Both the position numbers and the translations under genes were made by a program. Below the pieces are notes generated by a model. It did not search any database. It was not told where the DNA came from and worked only from the letters and a program-made list of their open reading frames with translations. From Apis mellifera (Eukaryota > Arthropoda > Insecta > Hymenoptera > Apidae), in NCBI RefSeq assembly GCF_003254395.2, contig NC_037642.1:1148501-1212500 (forward strand): a stretch of 64,000 nt of DNA. Reading direction: 5' to 3'. Positions 47,741 through 60,547 of the stretch are shown here, one piece after another (position 1 is the first letter of the stretch; each line of letters begins with the position of its first letter).

Positions 47741-48761
47741 AAAGAGGGAAAAAAGGAATAAGAAATTGTAAAAAAAAAAATTGGCGATATCTAATAGCTA
47801 ATAGGATAAGATTTGAGCTGTATTGATGGGATATTGTGATTTTGATTTTGAAACGTTTAAATTATTATGTTATGCTCACTTACTGTGCATAAGATAGAAC
47901 ATCGAATTATGTGTTTTCAATGAGGAAAGGAAAGATTCTAAAGTTGATCTTTTCGTGAACTTTTGTAAATGTTTTGAAGATAGGCAATCAATAATTTAAT
48001 ATCAAATTTAACTTCTTATGGCTATATCTTAGTTTTGCTATATGCCTATACTTTAGTAGTGAGATCTTGTTTATTTGAAGTTCATTTTAGTGAGATGATG
48101 GTTTGTTCTTTTTGTTGCCAATTACAATTTATTAAATTGTAATTTAATTTATTAACAAATGTTAGAAGTTACTTTTAATATTAATATGTAAATTATTGAT
48201 CTCAAAATTGGAAACCAATATAAGCTAAATAAATAATAAATTAATTCTATAAGAAATTTTATTATAATTAGATATATATATAATAAACATATAACAATTA
48301 ATTTTATACAAAGGAAAAATTTATTCATTTTCCTTTATTGATCATATTTCCAAATTTAAAGTCATCTTATGATTTGTAGGGTTATTGAATTTGTTTAGAT
48401 ATACAATATACAATATACAATATACAATAATATAAAGTTGGATATAAAAAAAAATCTAAAATCTTGATCTTTTATTGAACAAATATTTTTAGAAAATTTT
48501 TCATCTTAAAATTTATATATTAAAGACAGATTATTAGATTATTAGAAATTTATGAAGAATTATAGCAACATTTTTAACCAATTATATCATCAATTATATC
48601 ATGTACATATATTTTAAGTATATAAAAAATTTTTAATTAGTTATCTAATATAATTAGATTAATTATCAATACCCTATTTATAAATAAATCAACAAACGTC
48701 TAATTAAATTTAAATTTAAATTTTTTAATAAATCATTACGCCTATATAATTTTAGTTCTTC
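47740..48761. other. AT-rich spacer
   Basis: AT-rich with the ATACAAT repeat listed separately. I see no gene. Confidence 0.6.
48401..48428 (+). repeat. (ATACAAT)4 minisatellite
   Basis: Four perfect 7-base units. Confidence 0.9.
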
Positions 48762-49073
48762 TCAAGGAGAGATCTGTTTTTGAGGCGATTCGCGTGAATC
48801 GATCTTAGAAAATGTTTCTGTCAGGCACAAGCCACCAGTATAAACTTTCAGCCGTTGATCGGTAAATTCATCTCCAGTTCCTTTCATTGAAACACAGAAA
48901 GTGTTCCACTCGAGGGAAATGGATTTCTTGTTCGGTCGTGTATCGTCATGGGAACAGAAACGTGTTTTACAGACTTTCATTTTGATCTCTGAAGGGGGAC
49001 CGAATGTAAGAGTGTAATTTCTGTAACGATCGATGAACATAATTTTGAAACATTTTAAATATATTTTCAACAA
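48762..49073 (-). CDS. Candidate coding exon or small ORF, unknown protein
   Basis: A 103-codon - strand frame in a narrow G+C-richer block inside AT-rich DNA. Composition is even and includes five Cys residues. From residue 32 it reads KMKVCKTRFCSHDDTRPNKK, then continues through ...LEWNTFCVSMKGTGDEFTDQ and KVYTGGLCLTETF to a stop just outside the block. A pyrimidine-rich acceptor, CGGTCCCCCTTCAG, ends at 48989 on the - strand. The gene's last exon may therefore be 48762-48988, and the first 28 residues of the frame may be intron read-through. The G+C-richer block matches the open part closely, unlike chance frames here. I recognise no family, and there is no obvious signal peptide. Confidence 0.35.
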   Translation of the reverse strand: MLKIYLKCFKIMFIDRYRNYTLTFGPPSEIKMKVCKTRFCSHDDTRPNKKSISLEWNTFCVSMKGTGDEFTDQRLKVYTGGLCLTETFSKIDSRESPQKQISP

Positions 49074-51040
49074 TTTGTATTTTGAAACGAAAGAAAAATG
49101 TCAGATTTTGTAAAGGATTAATATTTCTATTTTATATGTGTTAATTTTATAAATTTACACTTGAACATGATAATTGTAAAGAACTGTAATTATAATAAAT
49201 AAATTAGAATTGAATTATATATTCTTCTAACAACGTATAAATAACAAAAAAAAATGATAATTAATGTAATCTATAGCTTGAACGAAAAAATTCAATTCGA
49301 AAGAAACTTTTTTTTCTTTCCCTTCAAATTGAATGTAAATTTCCTTTAATAAATTTAATATATATTTGCAACGATTTTCAAAATATAAAATTGAAAAGAA
49401 TAAATGATATAGAATGAATCATACAGAAAATATTAGATATGTAGGATAAAATGAAAAAATAATTTTTGATATTAAAAAAATACTTGTCTTGAATCTTTTC
49501 AAATTTATGTGCAAGGAATACTTCTTATAAATTTAATTTTTTAAATATTAAGTATCAATCCTTCAATTCATTTCTAAAAATTCTTAAAAATTTATTATTA
49601 TTTGTATACAATTAATAATAACAATTTCTTGATTAATTTACATTTCAACAACTATTTTATCCGTTAAAAAATTCATTTACCCTACATTTTTCGTCCCATC
49701 CGTTTTCTGTTTCGTAAGAGCATCATCCAAATTGCGTGCCTCGCCCGGAGCTTAAAACGGGCGTGCAGATATATTTTCGCGTCTCTGGATATATAATTAC
49801 GTTACCAATATAGATGTCGGTATCCAATAATCACCGACAGACACGGCACGGTCGTACGTCGATTGCAACGAGGCGGAACGTATCCGCACACGCGGCCGTT
49901 CGAGTTTGGCATGATTTAACTGCGGAACAAAGTGACGATTTCGCAGGTGGTTTGAGTCGTTTGTAAGCGTCGCGCGTGTCTAATGGTCCCCGTACGTGTA
50001 ATTACGTTGACAGCAGACGGCAGGGACGAATTGTACGAGCGATGTGTGTCGGCCCTGATGAGAACACTCGCTTCGTCCGATACGATCCCTGTTTGCCCAC
50101 TCGATGACGCATTGCCACGAGATCCTCTATCCTTTCTGATTCACGTGCAGGTGTTCCGTTTGAGGATCTACCAGAAGGAATTGCAATTTGCAACTCGCTT
50201 TAATGAACATAGCTTAGGGGAGGACTTTGAACGTATGTAATCTCATTTGTGTATTTGGATATTTTGAGTTAAGGATTGGAGAATATTAAGGTACGTTTTT
50301 AATAAAAAGCTCGTTTAAAAGTAAAAAAAAAAGATGTATATATAAAATTCGAATGATTTTTTTTTTTAATTATTTGTTTTGCTTATATTTTTTTAATCCA
50401 CTAGGCTTCGATTTATCTTCGGTATCATTATTTTTTTTCATTTTAAAAAATGTCATCAATTAAATTAAATTATTAATATGAATATTTGTTTATCTTTATT
50501 GAAACGACAATATTTTGGTTAATAATTACGTATAATCATAAACTTGGTAAAATGAATCTCAACAATATTATCATTTTTTTTTTTTTACTAAAATGTCAGA
50601 CGAACATCATTGTTGGCGAGATTATTACAAGATTAAATAAGAATTAAGAAATTAAAAAAAAGATACGTAATATAATTATAATCTCATAATCTGTTGGCGA
50701 TAATTTTGAGATGGATTGTAAAGAAATTTTTTTTTCATAATTTATATAACATATATTTGAAACAACAATGAGGTTACTATTTCATTATTATTAGTATTTA
50801 TTTATCTGAATAATTATCAAGACATATTTTATTCCTTGCAACATATATTTAATTTTGAACAAATAGACAGAAATTTCGAAATGAAAATGAATGAATTTTA
50901 AAGAGTCTCAAGTTTTAAAATTTCTAAATAATGTTGTATCTTAATAATTGCGTTAATAGTCAGTTTATCTCCGACAAACATTTCTACTTTGTGCAGCAAA
51001 TACATATATTCGTATACTTAAAGCTGATTTATCTTAATTT
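49074..51040. other. AT-rich spacers around a CpG-rich island at 49690-50240
   Basis: The island carries an 85-codon + strand frame at 49983-50240 starting from an ATG (MVPVRVITLTADGRDELYER...). It has a CACGTGCAG/GTG sequence near 50150 that could be a splice site. The opposite strand is also open. I rate it possible but unsupported. The flanks are AT-rich. Confidence 0.35.
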
Positions 51041-51560
51041 GTGATTCTCGTGAATATCTTAATCTTTTTCACGTCAAAGCGAGAAAATTTCCCCGACGAT
51101 TTCTCCTCGCAAGTAAAAATACATGTTTATTAGGGGAACACGCGATTGCCATAATCTCGCACAACTTTTTTCCCCTATAAATTGCCCCCAATGTAAGGAT
51201 CGCGCAGGGGATAAACACTCGTGTCTAGTTTTGCGTGTACACGCCGGTTATATTCTCCCTTTGTATATATGTAACTATACATTGACCAGCTCTAGAATTC
51301 CGTAGGGACCGTAGGTCGCATCTGCGAATACGCACGTACAAGCACTTACGCGTGTTTGTACGTAAATGGAGCTATAAGCGACGATAAATGCGCCACCGCT
51401 TCTGGAACATCTGAAACAGGGGAAATATCGGGTTGATTAATGGCGTATTTGTAAATGCTTCGAACGTGTTTCCGTTCGGGTTTTAAATTTAAAAGTCACG
51501 CGAAAAGGTGGACGCGTTCAACGCGTGCGCGGAATATTAAATATTCGAAAGTTTTTAAAT
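51040..51560. other. G+C-richer island, no supported gene
   Basis: Moderate CpG content and a few short palindromes (ACGCGT, TACGTA). The 60-codon frame at 51123-51305 (+) has no motif. Confidence 0.4.
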
Positions 51561-51727
51561 GAAAATGAACGTGGATTAACTTGTGGATGAAAGCAAGGAT
51601 TAATTAATATTTTGCCGAATCGAAGGTATGAAATCATACATTTTTGGATATGTAATATAAATTTATTAGCGAAATATAAAAAAAAATACGAATACTAATT
51701 TTTAGAATTTCATAAATTTCAAAATTT

Positions 51728-52845
51728 ATTCAATTTATTATGAATCATAATGTTTTTTTCTTGCTTGATAACAATGAAATTTTCGTAAAATTATTATTTG
51801 GTCTTTCTATTGTAACAATTTTCACAATCAACGTTGGTACTCAAATTGTAAAAAGAAAATTAATCAAATCTCTCAAAAATCATTCAAAGGATTATTCTTT
51901 AATCTTTGATTAAATTTGAATTCTTAATAAATAATTCAAAAGAATAGATTCAATATCTTTAACATTCGTTAAAAATATAAAATTCACATAAAATACTTGA
52001 TTTTTAACACTTTTACAAATTATTCAACTTATTATAGATCATAATGTTTTTTCTTGCTTGATAACAATGAAATTTTCGTAAAATTATTATTTCGTCGTTT
52101 TAGTGTAACAATTTTCACAACGTTGGTACTCAAATTGTAAAAAGAAAATTAATCAAATCTCTCAAAAATCATTCATTATTCTTTAATCTTTGACTAAATT
52201 TGAACTCCTAATAAATAATTCAATATCCTCGAAATTCGTTAAAAATATAAAATTCACATAAAATACTTAATTTTTAACGCCCACTTTTATAAATTATTCA
52301 ACTTATTTTGAATCATAATATTTTTTCTTGCACGCTTGATAACGATGAAATTTTCGTAAAATTACATCCTCTTAATTTTCACAATGTTGATACTCAAATT
52401 GTAAAAAGAAAATTAATCAAATCTCTCAAAAATCATTGGATTATTCTTCAAGTGATCTTTAATCTTTGACTAAATTTGAACTCCTAATAAATAATTAAAT
52501 ATCCTCGAAATTCGTTAAAAATATAAAATTCACATAAAATACTTGATTTTTAACGCCCACTTTTATAAATTATTCAACTTATTATAAATCATAATATTTT
52601 TTCTTACACGCTTGATAACGATGAAATTTTCGTAAAATTACATCCTCTTAATTTTCACAATGTTGATACTTAAATTGTAAAAAGAAAATTAATCAAATCT
52701 CTCAAAAATCATTCATTGGATTATTCTTCAAGTGATCTTTAATCTTTGACTAAATTTGAATTCCTAATAAATAATTCAATATCCTCGAAATTCGTTAAAA
52801 ATATAAAATTCACATAAAATACTTGATTTTTAACGCCCACTTTTT
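51728..52845 (+). repeat. Four-copy tandem array, about 274-294-bp period
   Basis: Copies lie at about 51728-52020, 52021-52294, 52295-52570 and 52571-52845. Each contains TTGATAACAATGAAATTTTCG or the variant with AACGATG, then CAAATTGTAAAAAGAAAATT, AATCAAATCTCTCAAAAATC and ATAAAATTCACATAAAATAC. Copies 3 and 4 are the most alike and share features (TTACATCCTCTTAATTTTC, the insertion CAAGTGATC) absent from 1 and 2. This implies stepwise growth, with the newest duplication on the right. The unit is AT-rich, lacks an open frame and has a fixed subset of G+C-richer words. Confidence 0.95.
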
Positions 52846-52859
52846 ACCAAGCAAAAATC

Positions 52860-53570
52860 TCCCCTTAGTCAAAGTAATCATTCAATACCATTAGTCATTC
52901 AACCCCTTAACAATCCCTCGACGCGGGAACACGAGGAATCGAACGAGGTTTCGATTACTGGAGACAGGCGGGTGCCATTCAATTCCAGCGACGTTATGTC
53001 GGCCGACATTCCGCACGGTTTGCCGGGCGCGCGCTCAGCCGCGCGTGCATTTCCGTGTAAACGGTGCACGCCTCGAAAAGTATCGTCTCTCTTTCCGTGA
53101 GTTTCGAGTTGCTCCACGCGGTGAAATCAAGCCTCGCCAGCGCCCCCTCCTTCCCCGGCTGGATTTACGCTACGTCTCCGCCGCATACTTCTCGCCGTTA
53201 TGGCAAAATTGCCCGGCACGTGTGAACGGGCGGGCGTGCGCGTGGAACGCGTGCGAAGCGTGGCAAGGATCCGTATATGTGTGTGTGTGTGTGTGCCTTG
53301 CGTGACGATACGTACGTGTCTACGCGCAAAAAAGGAGAAGCTTACGCGCTCCAGGGAAAATAGCAATTTGTCGAAGAAAAATTGGTTCTGGTTCGCGATG
53401 ATGATCAACATTTTTCGGCAAGAGAACTTTTATTGGATGTTTTTATTCTTTATGTTTATGTTTTATTCGGGATTATGGCCAGCTATGGCTCGAGGTGGTT
53501 TGTTTGAAATCGTGCGCAACGGAATGAAAGTTATAACTTGTTTTAACATACATTGTCGTCCGTGAGTTAT
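52860..53570. other. CpG-rich island, no supported gene
   Basis: Very CpG-rich at 52970-53270, with GGGCGCGCGC near 53025. Several Arg-rich frames overlap on both strands and none is supported. GTGAGT at 53097 is an isolated donor-like site. Confidence 0.4.
53278..53295 (+). repeat. (TG)n microsatellite
   Basis: Nine TG dinucleotides at the right edge of the CpG-rich core. Confidence 0.9.
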
Positions 53571-55960
53571 TAACTATATTGGATACTTGACAATATATAC
53601 TATTGTTGATAAGTTTGGAAACAGTTATATTGTTGGGAAGTAAAGGATCTTTTATAAATACGAAAATAATAATAAGCTTATAATAAATGTTTATTTATAT
53701 TGACAATTGTTCTCAGCGATGAAAAAATACTGAAAATTTATTTAGAGGTAATGAGAAAAAGGTAATCATTTTGATGAATAAAAAACTTGATTTTAAACGT
53801 GTATCTATTTAGAATTTCATCATTGTTTCCATTTTATTATTATGGGTATATATTTTATTATCTAAGTAAATTTTGCTTAATAAATAAATTTAGCATTTTG
53901 ATTTCTCATTTTTTTTCCGCTTGAAAATTCTTATTATTTTCAAACTTTTGAACGACAGTATTTTAGAATACATAGGTAAATAAACATTTTACGCTAATTA
54001 ATCATCCGTTTCGTTAAGAAATATTACGTTTCAATAATTTTAATGCGCAATATTATTGAAAGATTTCTTAAAAGAAGTGAACGTAACTCCTTTTCTATCA
54101 ATCTTCATCTCAAAGAAATGTTCCAATAAAAATTCGACTCATCATCAGTCACGAGATTGTCAGTTTCAGAACGCTGTTCGAATTATCCTCAAGCTTCACA
54201 ATCCTCGCAATCATCATCAATTCATTCACAAAAGTTCTAATTACGCTCGAAATGTAATTAACCTGTTCGAATTATCCTCGACTGCAATATCCTCGGCTAA
54301 CAAGACACCAAAAATCTATCGCGTGGACCTTAGATCAACGCGGCAAACGTACATTAGATGGAATTTCATCTCGCAGATTCGGTTGTATGACGGAAAATCA
54401 GGGTAGACGTTTTGCTACGTGAGCACGAAACTCGCATGCATGATCCCTGGGGCATGTCAGCCCGATCGGACAAGAATGTCAGGTGGTCACGTCATGGACC
54501 ACCGGCTGTCCATCAATCCTGTCCATGGGGTACATGGGGGTCTCCGTCTCATTTCGATTACGTCGGCATACGGGTTGGATTTCACGTGTAAACTACGACT
54601 TACTCCCTTCGGCATTATCTTCCCTCTCTCCCTGATTTCTCCCCGTCTTATGACGCCGTCACGGATGATAATAGAGTTCTCCGTCGTTCAAGGTATTTCT
54701 GACCACGTGTCCGTTAATTGGTCTCCTTCTTCTGTGAGCCAGATCCAAGGAAACGAGTCAATTATTAAAAATCGTTGCTCGATTTTTAATAATTTTAAAA
54801 ATTCATAATGGAATTCGATTTTTTTTTCTTTCTTTTTTTTTTTTTAAGATAGATGTATTTATAGTTTTTTAAAATAATATGAAATTTGATGGGATATTTA
54901 ATTCAATATGTCAATTGTGAAGTGTTTTATTATAATGTTAAATTTTCTTATATTTACGATTAATTAAATAATTAATATAAATTAATTTAAAGAAAAGCTA
55001 ATTTGTATCTAAACAAATTAGCGTGAGAAAAATAATATAAATATAGGATTTAATTAGTTAATTTAATTAATTACAGAAATGTAAGATGTAGAGCTAATTT
55101 CGTAACAAAATGTTACAAAAGTAAATGTGACTTTAATTATCTATTATTAAGTAATGAAATGAGAATCCAAAATAGAGAAGGGAAAAAATATATAATCAAA
55201 ATATATCTATAATATTAAGTAATGTAAATAAATAAATATGTATAAAAAAAATTATTTCAATTATTATAAGAATTAGTTATTATATATGTGTGTATATAGA
55301 CTGAAATTTAAAAAAAAAATTCATACAAATGATATTGAATAATTTCAAGAGAAATATAATTAGAATAATTTTTTTTATAAATGAATGATAATATATGAAA
55401 GAATTCAAATCACTATAATTAGAAACTTTAGAAGATTAATTTAAATTTGTTATTTATGAGAGACAAGAAAACTTGTCTTTTTTTATTTTTATATATCAAA
55501 TTTTATGAAATTCAAATTCAAATATCTTAAAATATATAACAAGTTTTACAAAATGATTTGTCGATGTAAATAATTTATTTTTTTTATAAAAAATAACAAG
55601 TCGAATCGATCGATCTATAAAAATTATGTAATTTCATGTAAAAAGATAAAATTTTCATAATGACACTTATAAAAGAAGAAATTATATTAAATTAATTTTC
55701 AAACTAAATTCAATTATTATCTGAAGATTGTTTCGATATAATTAACAATTTCGAAATTATTTCAATTTCCTATCTCAAGTAATTCATTCTCACCTTGAAA
55801 ATTATTTATAATATAAAAAAAAATATCTTTCTTCCAAAATCCATAAAATACCTGAAACATCCAATTACAAGTATTTAATATATATCAATCTCGACAAACT
55901 CAAAATCGTAAAAATATATATTCCAAATATATTCATTCACCAGCAACTACGAAACATTAT
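53570..55960. other. AT-rich spacers around a G+C-richer island at 54060-54790
   Basis: The island has two consecutive + strand frames (54056-54406 from a TTG codon, and 54419-54808 from a GTG codon). Neither has a domain or good splice sites. TTCGAATTATCCTC occurs twice, near 54176 and 54268. The segment 54430-54600 is rich in GTCATGG-type words. I see no certain gene. Confidence 0.4.
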
Positions 55961-57360
55961 CGATCAAATACTCCTAAAAGTTCTCCTCTTTGGTAAGAAG
56001 TTCCCTCGTGAAATGTGAACGAATTGATGCGCACACGTCGGCTCTTTCATCCAGGAAAGATGCTTCAACTAAATTCTTTATGCACGCCAGTTACGTTGCT
56101 TCGGTGCACGCAGCACGAGCGTACAGCGCCGGAACGCAGTACTTCCGCCTTTCCATCCGGAGGAGGGCCCGACGAGCGTGTTCAATAATATCTCGCCCAA
56201 TTTCACCGGATCCTTTGCACGCTTTGAAAGCACGCGTCTCTGATCTTCGTCCTCGACACGCCGCCGGGCATCAGCCAATCCGACGTATCGATATTGAAGC
56301 TTGCTCCTCTCCGATCGAACCTATCATTGTCACTTTTTTGTTTCATTTGTTTTTTGAACCGAGTTTGTTGAACTTTCAAGTTTCCTTTTTTTTTTTTAGT
56401 GTGGAAACAAGAAACTTGATTTTTTTTCTTTTTCTTTCTTTCTTTTTTTTTTTTTTTTAGATCCGTAAAATTTGAATCCGACATTTTATGATGTTTTGAA
56501 ACTTGGCATTCTTCTCTTTTTCTCTTGAAGATGTATATACAAGATGTTAATTTTTTTTTTGAGGCTTAAAAATATAAATACAAGAATTGGTTAAAGCTTA
56601 TTCATTATTTAATGTAAATTTTCTTTAATGAAGAGAGATGGAAAAAAGTAAGATGTCTTCGTTGCACTGCTATTGCTATGCTTTCTATCTCGCTTTGCTT
56701 GATTCAAATTAGTTATAACTTGATAAATAAAATGTTTAATTTTAATAAAATTTGATCTTTTTAAACTTTGATTCAAAATCAATTTTTTATCTTATAAAAG
56801 ATTCTCTGCTTTCTTTCTTTATTCATTTTTTTCATGTTGTAATAAATTAATAAAATCAAAAAATACAAACTACGCAATTATATTTTTATTAATTAAGTAA
56901 AAATAAATTCATAGAATTATCATAAGTTATTCATACAAATTATTCTTTATCTAATTATAAATTAAGATTTATTTTATAATATTTCTTTTTCTTTTTTTTA
57001 TATTATACAAATTGAGTATAATATGAAATTTATTTGCTTCAATCTTTGCCGTATGAGAGATAAAATCATCATTAATTTCAATCAACCTTCTAAAGTGTAT
57101 ATTTATATCTCGCATTCATTTTGTTTGTAGAACCACTTGATAATATTTGTACACAAATTTGTAATATGAATATATATCCTCTTTTTCCATGCTCCTATTT
57201 TTTTATCCAATTTTTCATTCTTTCCAAGTATCTTAATTAATTTATAGATATTTATCACATCACAAAAAACATTTTGTATTTTGATATATATCGTGTAAAA
57301 ATATTATATATATGCACGTATCATAAAACTTATCAAATTAATCGTTATCCAAAAATCATC
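55960..57360. other. CpG-rich patch then AT-rich spacer
   Basis: 55990-56320 is CpG-rich with a + strand frame (55990-56460) that ends in poly-Phe from T runs. After 56340 the sequence is AT-rich with several T runs. No gene is supported. Confidence 0.45.
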
Positions 57361-58049
57361 ATCTAATGAACCTCGTCAAAAATTTACGAATCGCAGCAAC
57401 TTTCCATCTTCATTTCAATTACCACCTGTCCACAATCACCCCGGCCCCATTACGCCCAATTAACATTCCGCGCGCGTGCAAAAAACCATTCCAGCCGGAG
57501 GAAAGCATTCAAGAAGCGCAAGGGTTAAATCAATTCGCGCGATTCCCGTGGAACAATAAAATTTGTCGCGGTGTCGAATTTTAAAATTCAATTTTTCCTC
57601 CTCCCCTCGTTTTTGAAGCACTCTGAAGCAAAAACTGTCAGACCATGGAGAGCGTGGAGAAAGAGGGAAAAAAAAAAAAGAAAAGGAACAAACTCCTCCT
57701 TTTCCTAAAAAAAAAAAAAAAAAAAAAGGAAAATCCGAGAATAAGGAGAGGAAAAACGAAAGAGGGTGGAACAGAGGATCAAGAGTACATGTGCACCGAA
57801 CCTCTTTGGGGATTTTGCCGGAAATATTTTCCGCCATTGGCATGCTATCCTCGATTATTCGTATATTTCGAAAGACCGGTACAAATTGTTCTCGCTTCCG
57901 GCTGCATATCTCTGTCCTCTTCGACCGTTTAAAATTCCACGTGCGATTCAGCCTCGCCGCGATCCAGGATTTTGATTCTCGCCGTTCGACGTCGCTTAGC
58001 GTGCGAACCAATACTCTTGCGTGCGCGTGTATTTATTCCGGTGTACAGG
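57360..58049. other. G+C-richer island with an A-rich core
   Basis: An A-rich core at 57660-57730 contains a run of about 20 A. Many overlapping frames result, including a 183-codon - strand frame (57460-58011) with a Phe-rich middle. These are composition artefacts. Confidence 0.45.
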
Positions 58050-58482
58050 ATGGATCAGAAAATGGATGATTTCGATGTTACCAAAATCGTGATTGAGATG
58101 GTAATTTTTTATTCAAGGCGTCGATTGCAATTGGTTTTGTTCCCGTTCGTGGAAGTTGATTACAGTATAATAAATCGTTTTAGTTACACTGCTATTCTCG
58201 TTATTTTGCTGAATTGGTTGGTATCTATGAATGAATTGCGGGACGAAAAGATTCCTTCTTTCTGTATATCGGAGAAAGAGTTTTGTTTTAAGTTTTATGC
58301 ATTCAATAATATCAAATCGTTAACGTGATAAGAAGTTTTGTTCGGAATTCCTCGTATATGAAAATTTTACTTCTATGCAGATGAGCTTCTCTGGAGGATT
58401 AGTTGAAGCTCGAAGCCTAATCCCTTTACCCTTGTGTCATTCAGTTTGTGGATGCTCGGCAACTTGCTACTACTCTATTTAG
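58050..58482 (+). CDS. Possible two-exon mini-gene
   Basis: An ATG at 58050 in a strong context (A at -3, G at +4) opens MDQKMDDFDVTKIVIEM. The frame then meets GTAATT at 58101, a usable though weak donor. A good acceptor, TTTTACTTCTATGCAG, ends at 58380. The following frame, in the same phase, reads MSFSGGLVEARSLIPLPLCH, then a Cys-rich end (four Cys in all) to TAG at 58480-58482. Joined, the two parts would encode about 50 residues. The second part could instead be a terminal exon of a larger + strand gene. Its phase fits the end of the 33889 exon, but so would any phase-0 exon. There is no homologue I recognise and the first half lacks any support beyond its start context. Confidence 0.2.
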
Positions 58483-58499
58483 TTTTCTAACGGATTTTC

Positions 58500-60240
58500 T
58501 TGTAGCATGTATAACGTAGAGGAACGTGTTAAGTGTCTTAGATAAATGCATCAATATCAAAAGGTTGAATTTTTATCATAAAATTCTAGTTCTACAAAAA
58601 TAAAAAATGTAGATTAATCGAGAAAAACAAAAGTATCAAAAGCATCAAAATCGTTCAAAAATATTAAATATTGGAAAGTTTATAAAATAGTGTTTAAAAT
58701 GATTTGCATATTTATCGAATTTGTATTAAAAATTAATAGAAAATAAAGCAAAATTTTGTTGAGAAAATTAAATTTAATATCGTATCTAGATATATACAGA
58801 TAATTTGTTTCACTTACTTAATTTGCTCATCATTATTCTGTGTTTACAGTAAATTAAAATTTTCAATGCTATAATATTTATTTAATATTACGATTATGAT
58901 TCAGTTTATTAATATTATAATGTTAAATAATTTATTTTTAAAAAATATCAATAAAACAAATCCTCTTATTTCGATTAAGAAACTAAAATTAGATATAATC
59001 GCGATATCGCAACAAAAAAATCCTTCATATATATCAAAGTCTTAATATTAACGATTGTTGTATTTGCAAAATTTATAATATTTGAGTATTGTACATTTTG
59101 GAGAAAATATTTTATTAAATTCCTATTAATTGAACGAAAATTGGAATTCTTATTTACATGAACAGCTACGAATCCGATTTGTTCCACGACAAATTCATAT
59201 AAATAGAGTATTCTATTCTCGATTCATTTTCAAATCAAGTATCCCCTTCTCTTCGATCGTATCACGATTTCGGGAACACCCTGTATCCTCTGAAGGAGAA
59301 TGTGCGCCGCCGTCTCCACAGACCAGCGTGCACGATCATCGTTTGCTTCTCTTTTTTTCTTCTCCCGTGTGTACTTACGTGATCGAATACGTAAGCAGCC
59401 AGCTTTCTCGTTCTTTTACCACGAATTCCCCGATCTCCACGAACCTTCCACTCTGTTCACCCTTGCTGTTCCACCTGGTTCGATCCGCTCGATGGAAATC
59501 CAGATAGAATTCGAGTTATTTGCAGGGATATTTTAGCTCTGTCGTGGCGAGAGGATAACGTCTCGATCTTCGAGAGACTACTACTCGGCTTCCACGGCAC
59601 GGCTTCGTCGTTTCCTTCTCGATTGGATTTCTGAGAAGATTCGGTGAAGAGTATGCGTGACGCTAATAACGATGTCGAGGAGCGTTGGTAGGGGTGATAC
59701 GTTAATAGAAGCGTTTTTGAGTTTGTTCGAGGGAGGGGGATGACGATTTTCCAGGGTGGAGTATTAAGTGGTGGTGGAATTTGAGGATCAAGCAGAATGG
59801 TAGAATTGGGGATAAGAGACGTTTTAAATTTTTTAAGTTATTAATCTTGGTCAAGATTCTTTTTATTATAATAATTATTTTTTTTAAATTAAATTTGGTA
59901 ATTATTATCCATTTTCTACAATGAAAAAAAGTGCATTATATACAAAAATTTGTAATTTGAGTGTTTTTTCCGTGTAAATAAAAATTTTATCAATTTGCAT
60001 TTTGTTCCATTATTTTTTCGTATCTTTTAAACAATTTCATTGATTCCAGATTCAAAAAAAAAAAAAAATTCTTATGGAATTTTGGCAAAAATAATTTCTA
60101 ATTCGAATTTCAACAATATTTTAAATTCACACAAATATAAAATCTAAAAATTTTCATTTCTTATAAACAGACTGGTATAGTTACAAATAATATTTCCATA
60201 CTTTGTTCTTCATCCAAGAAGTAAATTCGAAACTTTTAAA
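58500..60240. other. AT-rich spacer, G+C-richer island 59150-59810, AT-rich spacer
   Basis: The island's + strand frames (59130-59507, 59300-59536) are Ser/Arg/Pro-rich and lack splice or start support. I see nothing in the AT-rich flanks. Confidence 0.45.
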
Positions 60241-60244
60241 TTAA

Positions 60245-60547
60245 CTATCGATGATTATTCAAATCCAAGACCGACGAATATTCGAGGTAAGCATAATTCA
60301 AATACCCATCACGAAGAAAGGACGTTGGTGCACGCTTGACGAGCGCCGGTCGTGAAAATAGTTGAAGGTAATTCATAAAATTGTCTCTACGTTCAAAGGA
60401 TAAATACACATGGTCCACGAGCAACTCGTCGAGTCGTTTAATTAAGTCTTCGTGGCGGAACAAGCTTAACGAATGTAAAAGACAGGGTAAATTCGTTCTG
60501 CCGTGAAGCGCCACGCGGTGGTACGTCTTCCTCGCGAGAGATGTAAT
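60245..60547 (-). CDS. Candidate coding exon, unknown protein
   Basis: A - strand frame of about 100 codons is open from just after a TAA (60548-60550) to TAG at 60245. It has no ATG near its left end, and the first in-frame Met is well inside, so if real it is an exon entered by splicing. AG within CTCTCGCGAG near 60532 could be the acceptor. The translation is unusually protein-like for this window: HEDLIKRLDELLVDHVYLSF followed by ERRDNFMNYLQLF, a plausible amphipathic helix, then a Tyr-rich end (NYAYLEYSSVLDLNNH). Codon use mixes A/T and G/C third positions, unlike CpG-driven chance frames. I recognise no family. Confidence 0.3.
   Translation of the reverse strand: MTSLARKTYHRVALHGRTNLPCLLHSLSLFRHEDLIKRLDELLVDHVYLSFERRDNFMNYLQLFSRPALVKRAPTSFLRDGYLNYAYLEYSSVLDLNNHR

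Noticed and set aside
57460..58011. 183-codon - strand frame as a gene
   Set aside because: The middle is a Phe-rich run produced by an A-rich tract on the + strand, and the rest lacks coding character. Three + strand frames overlap it.
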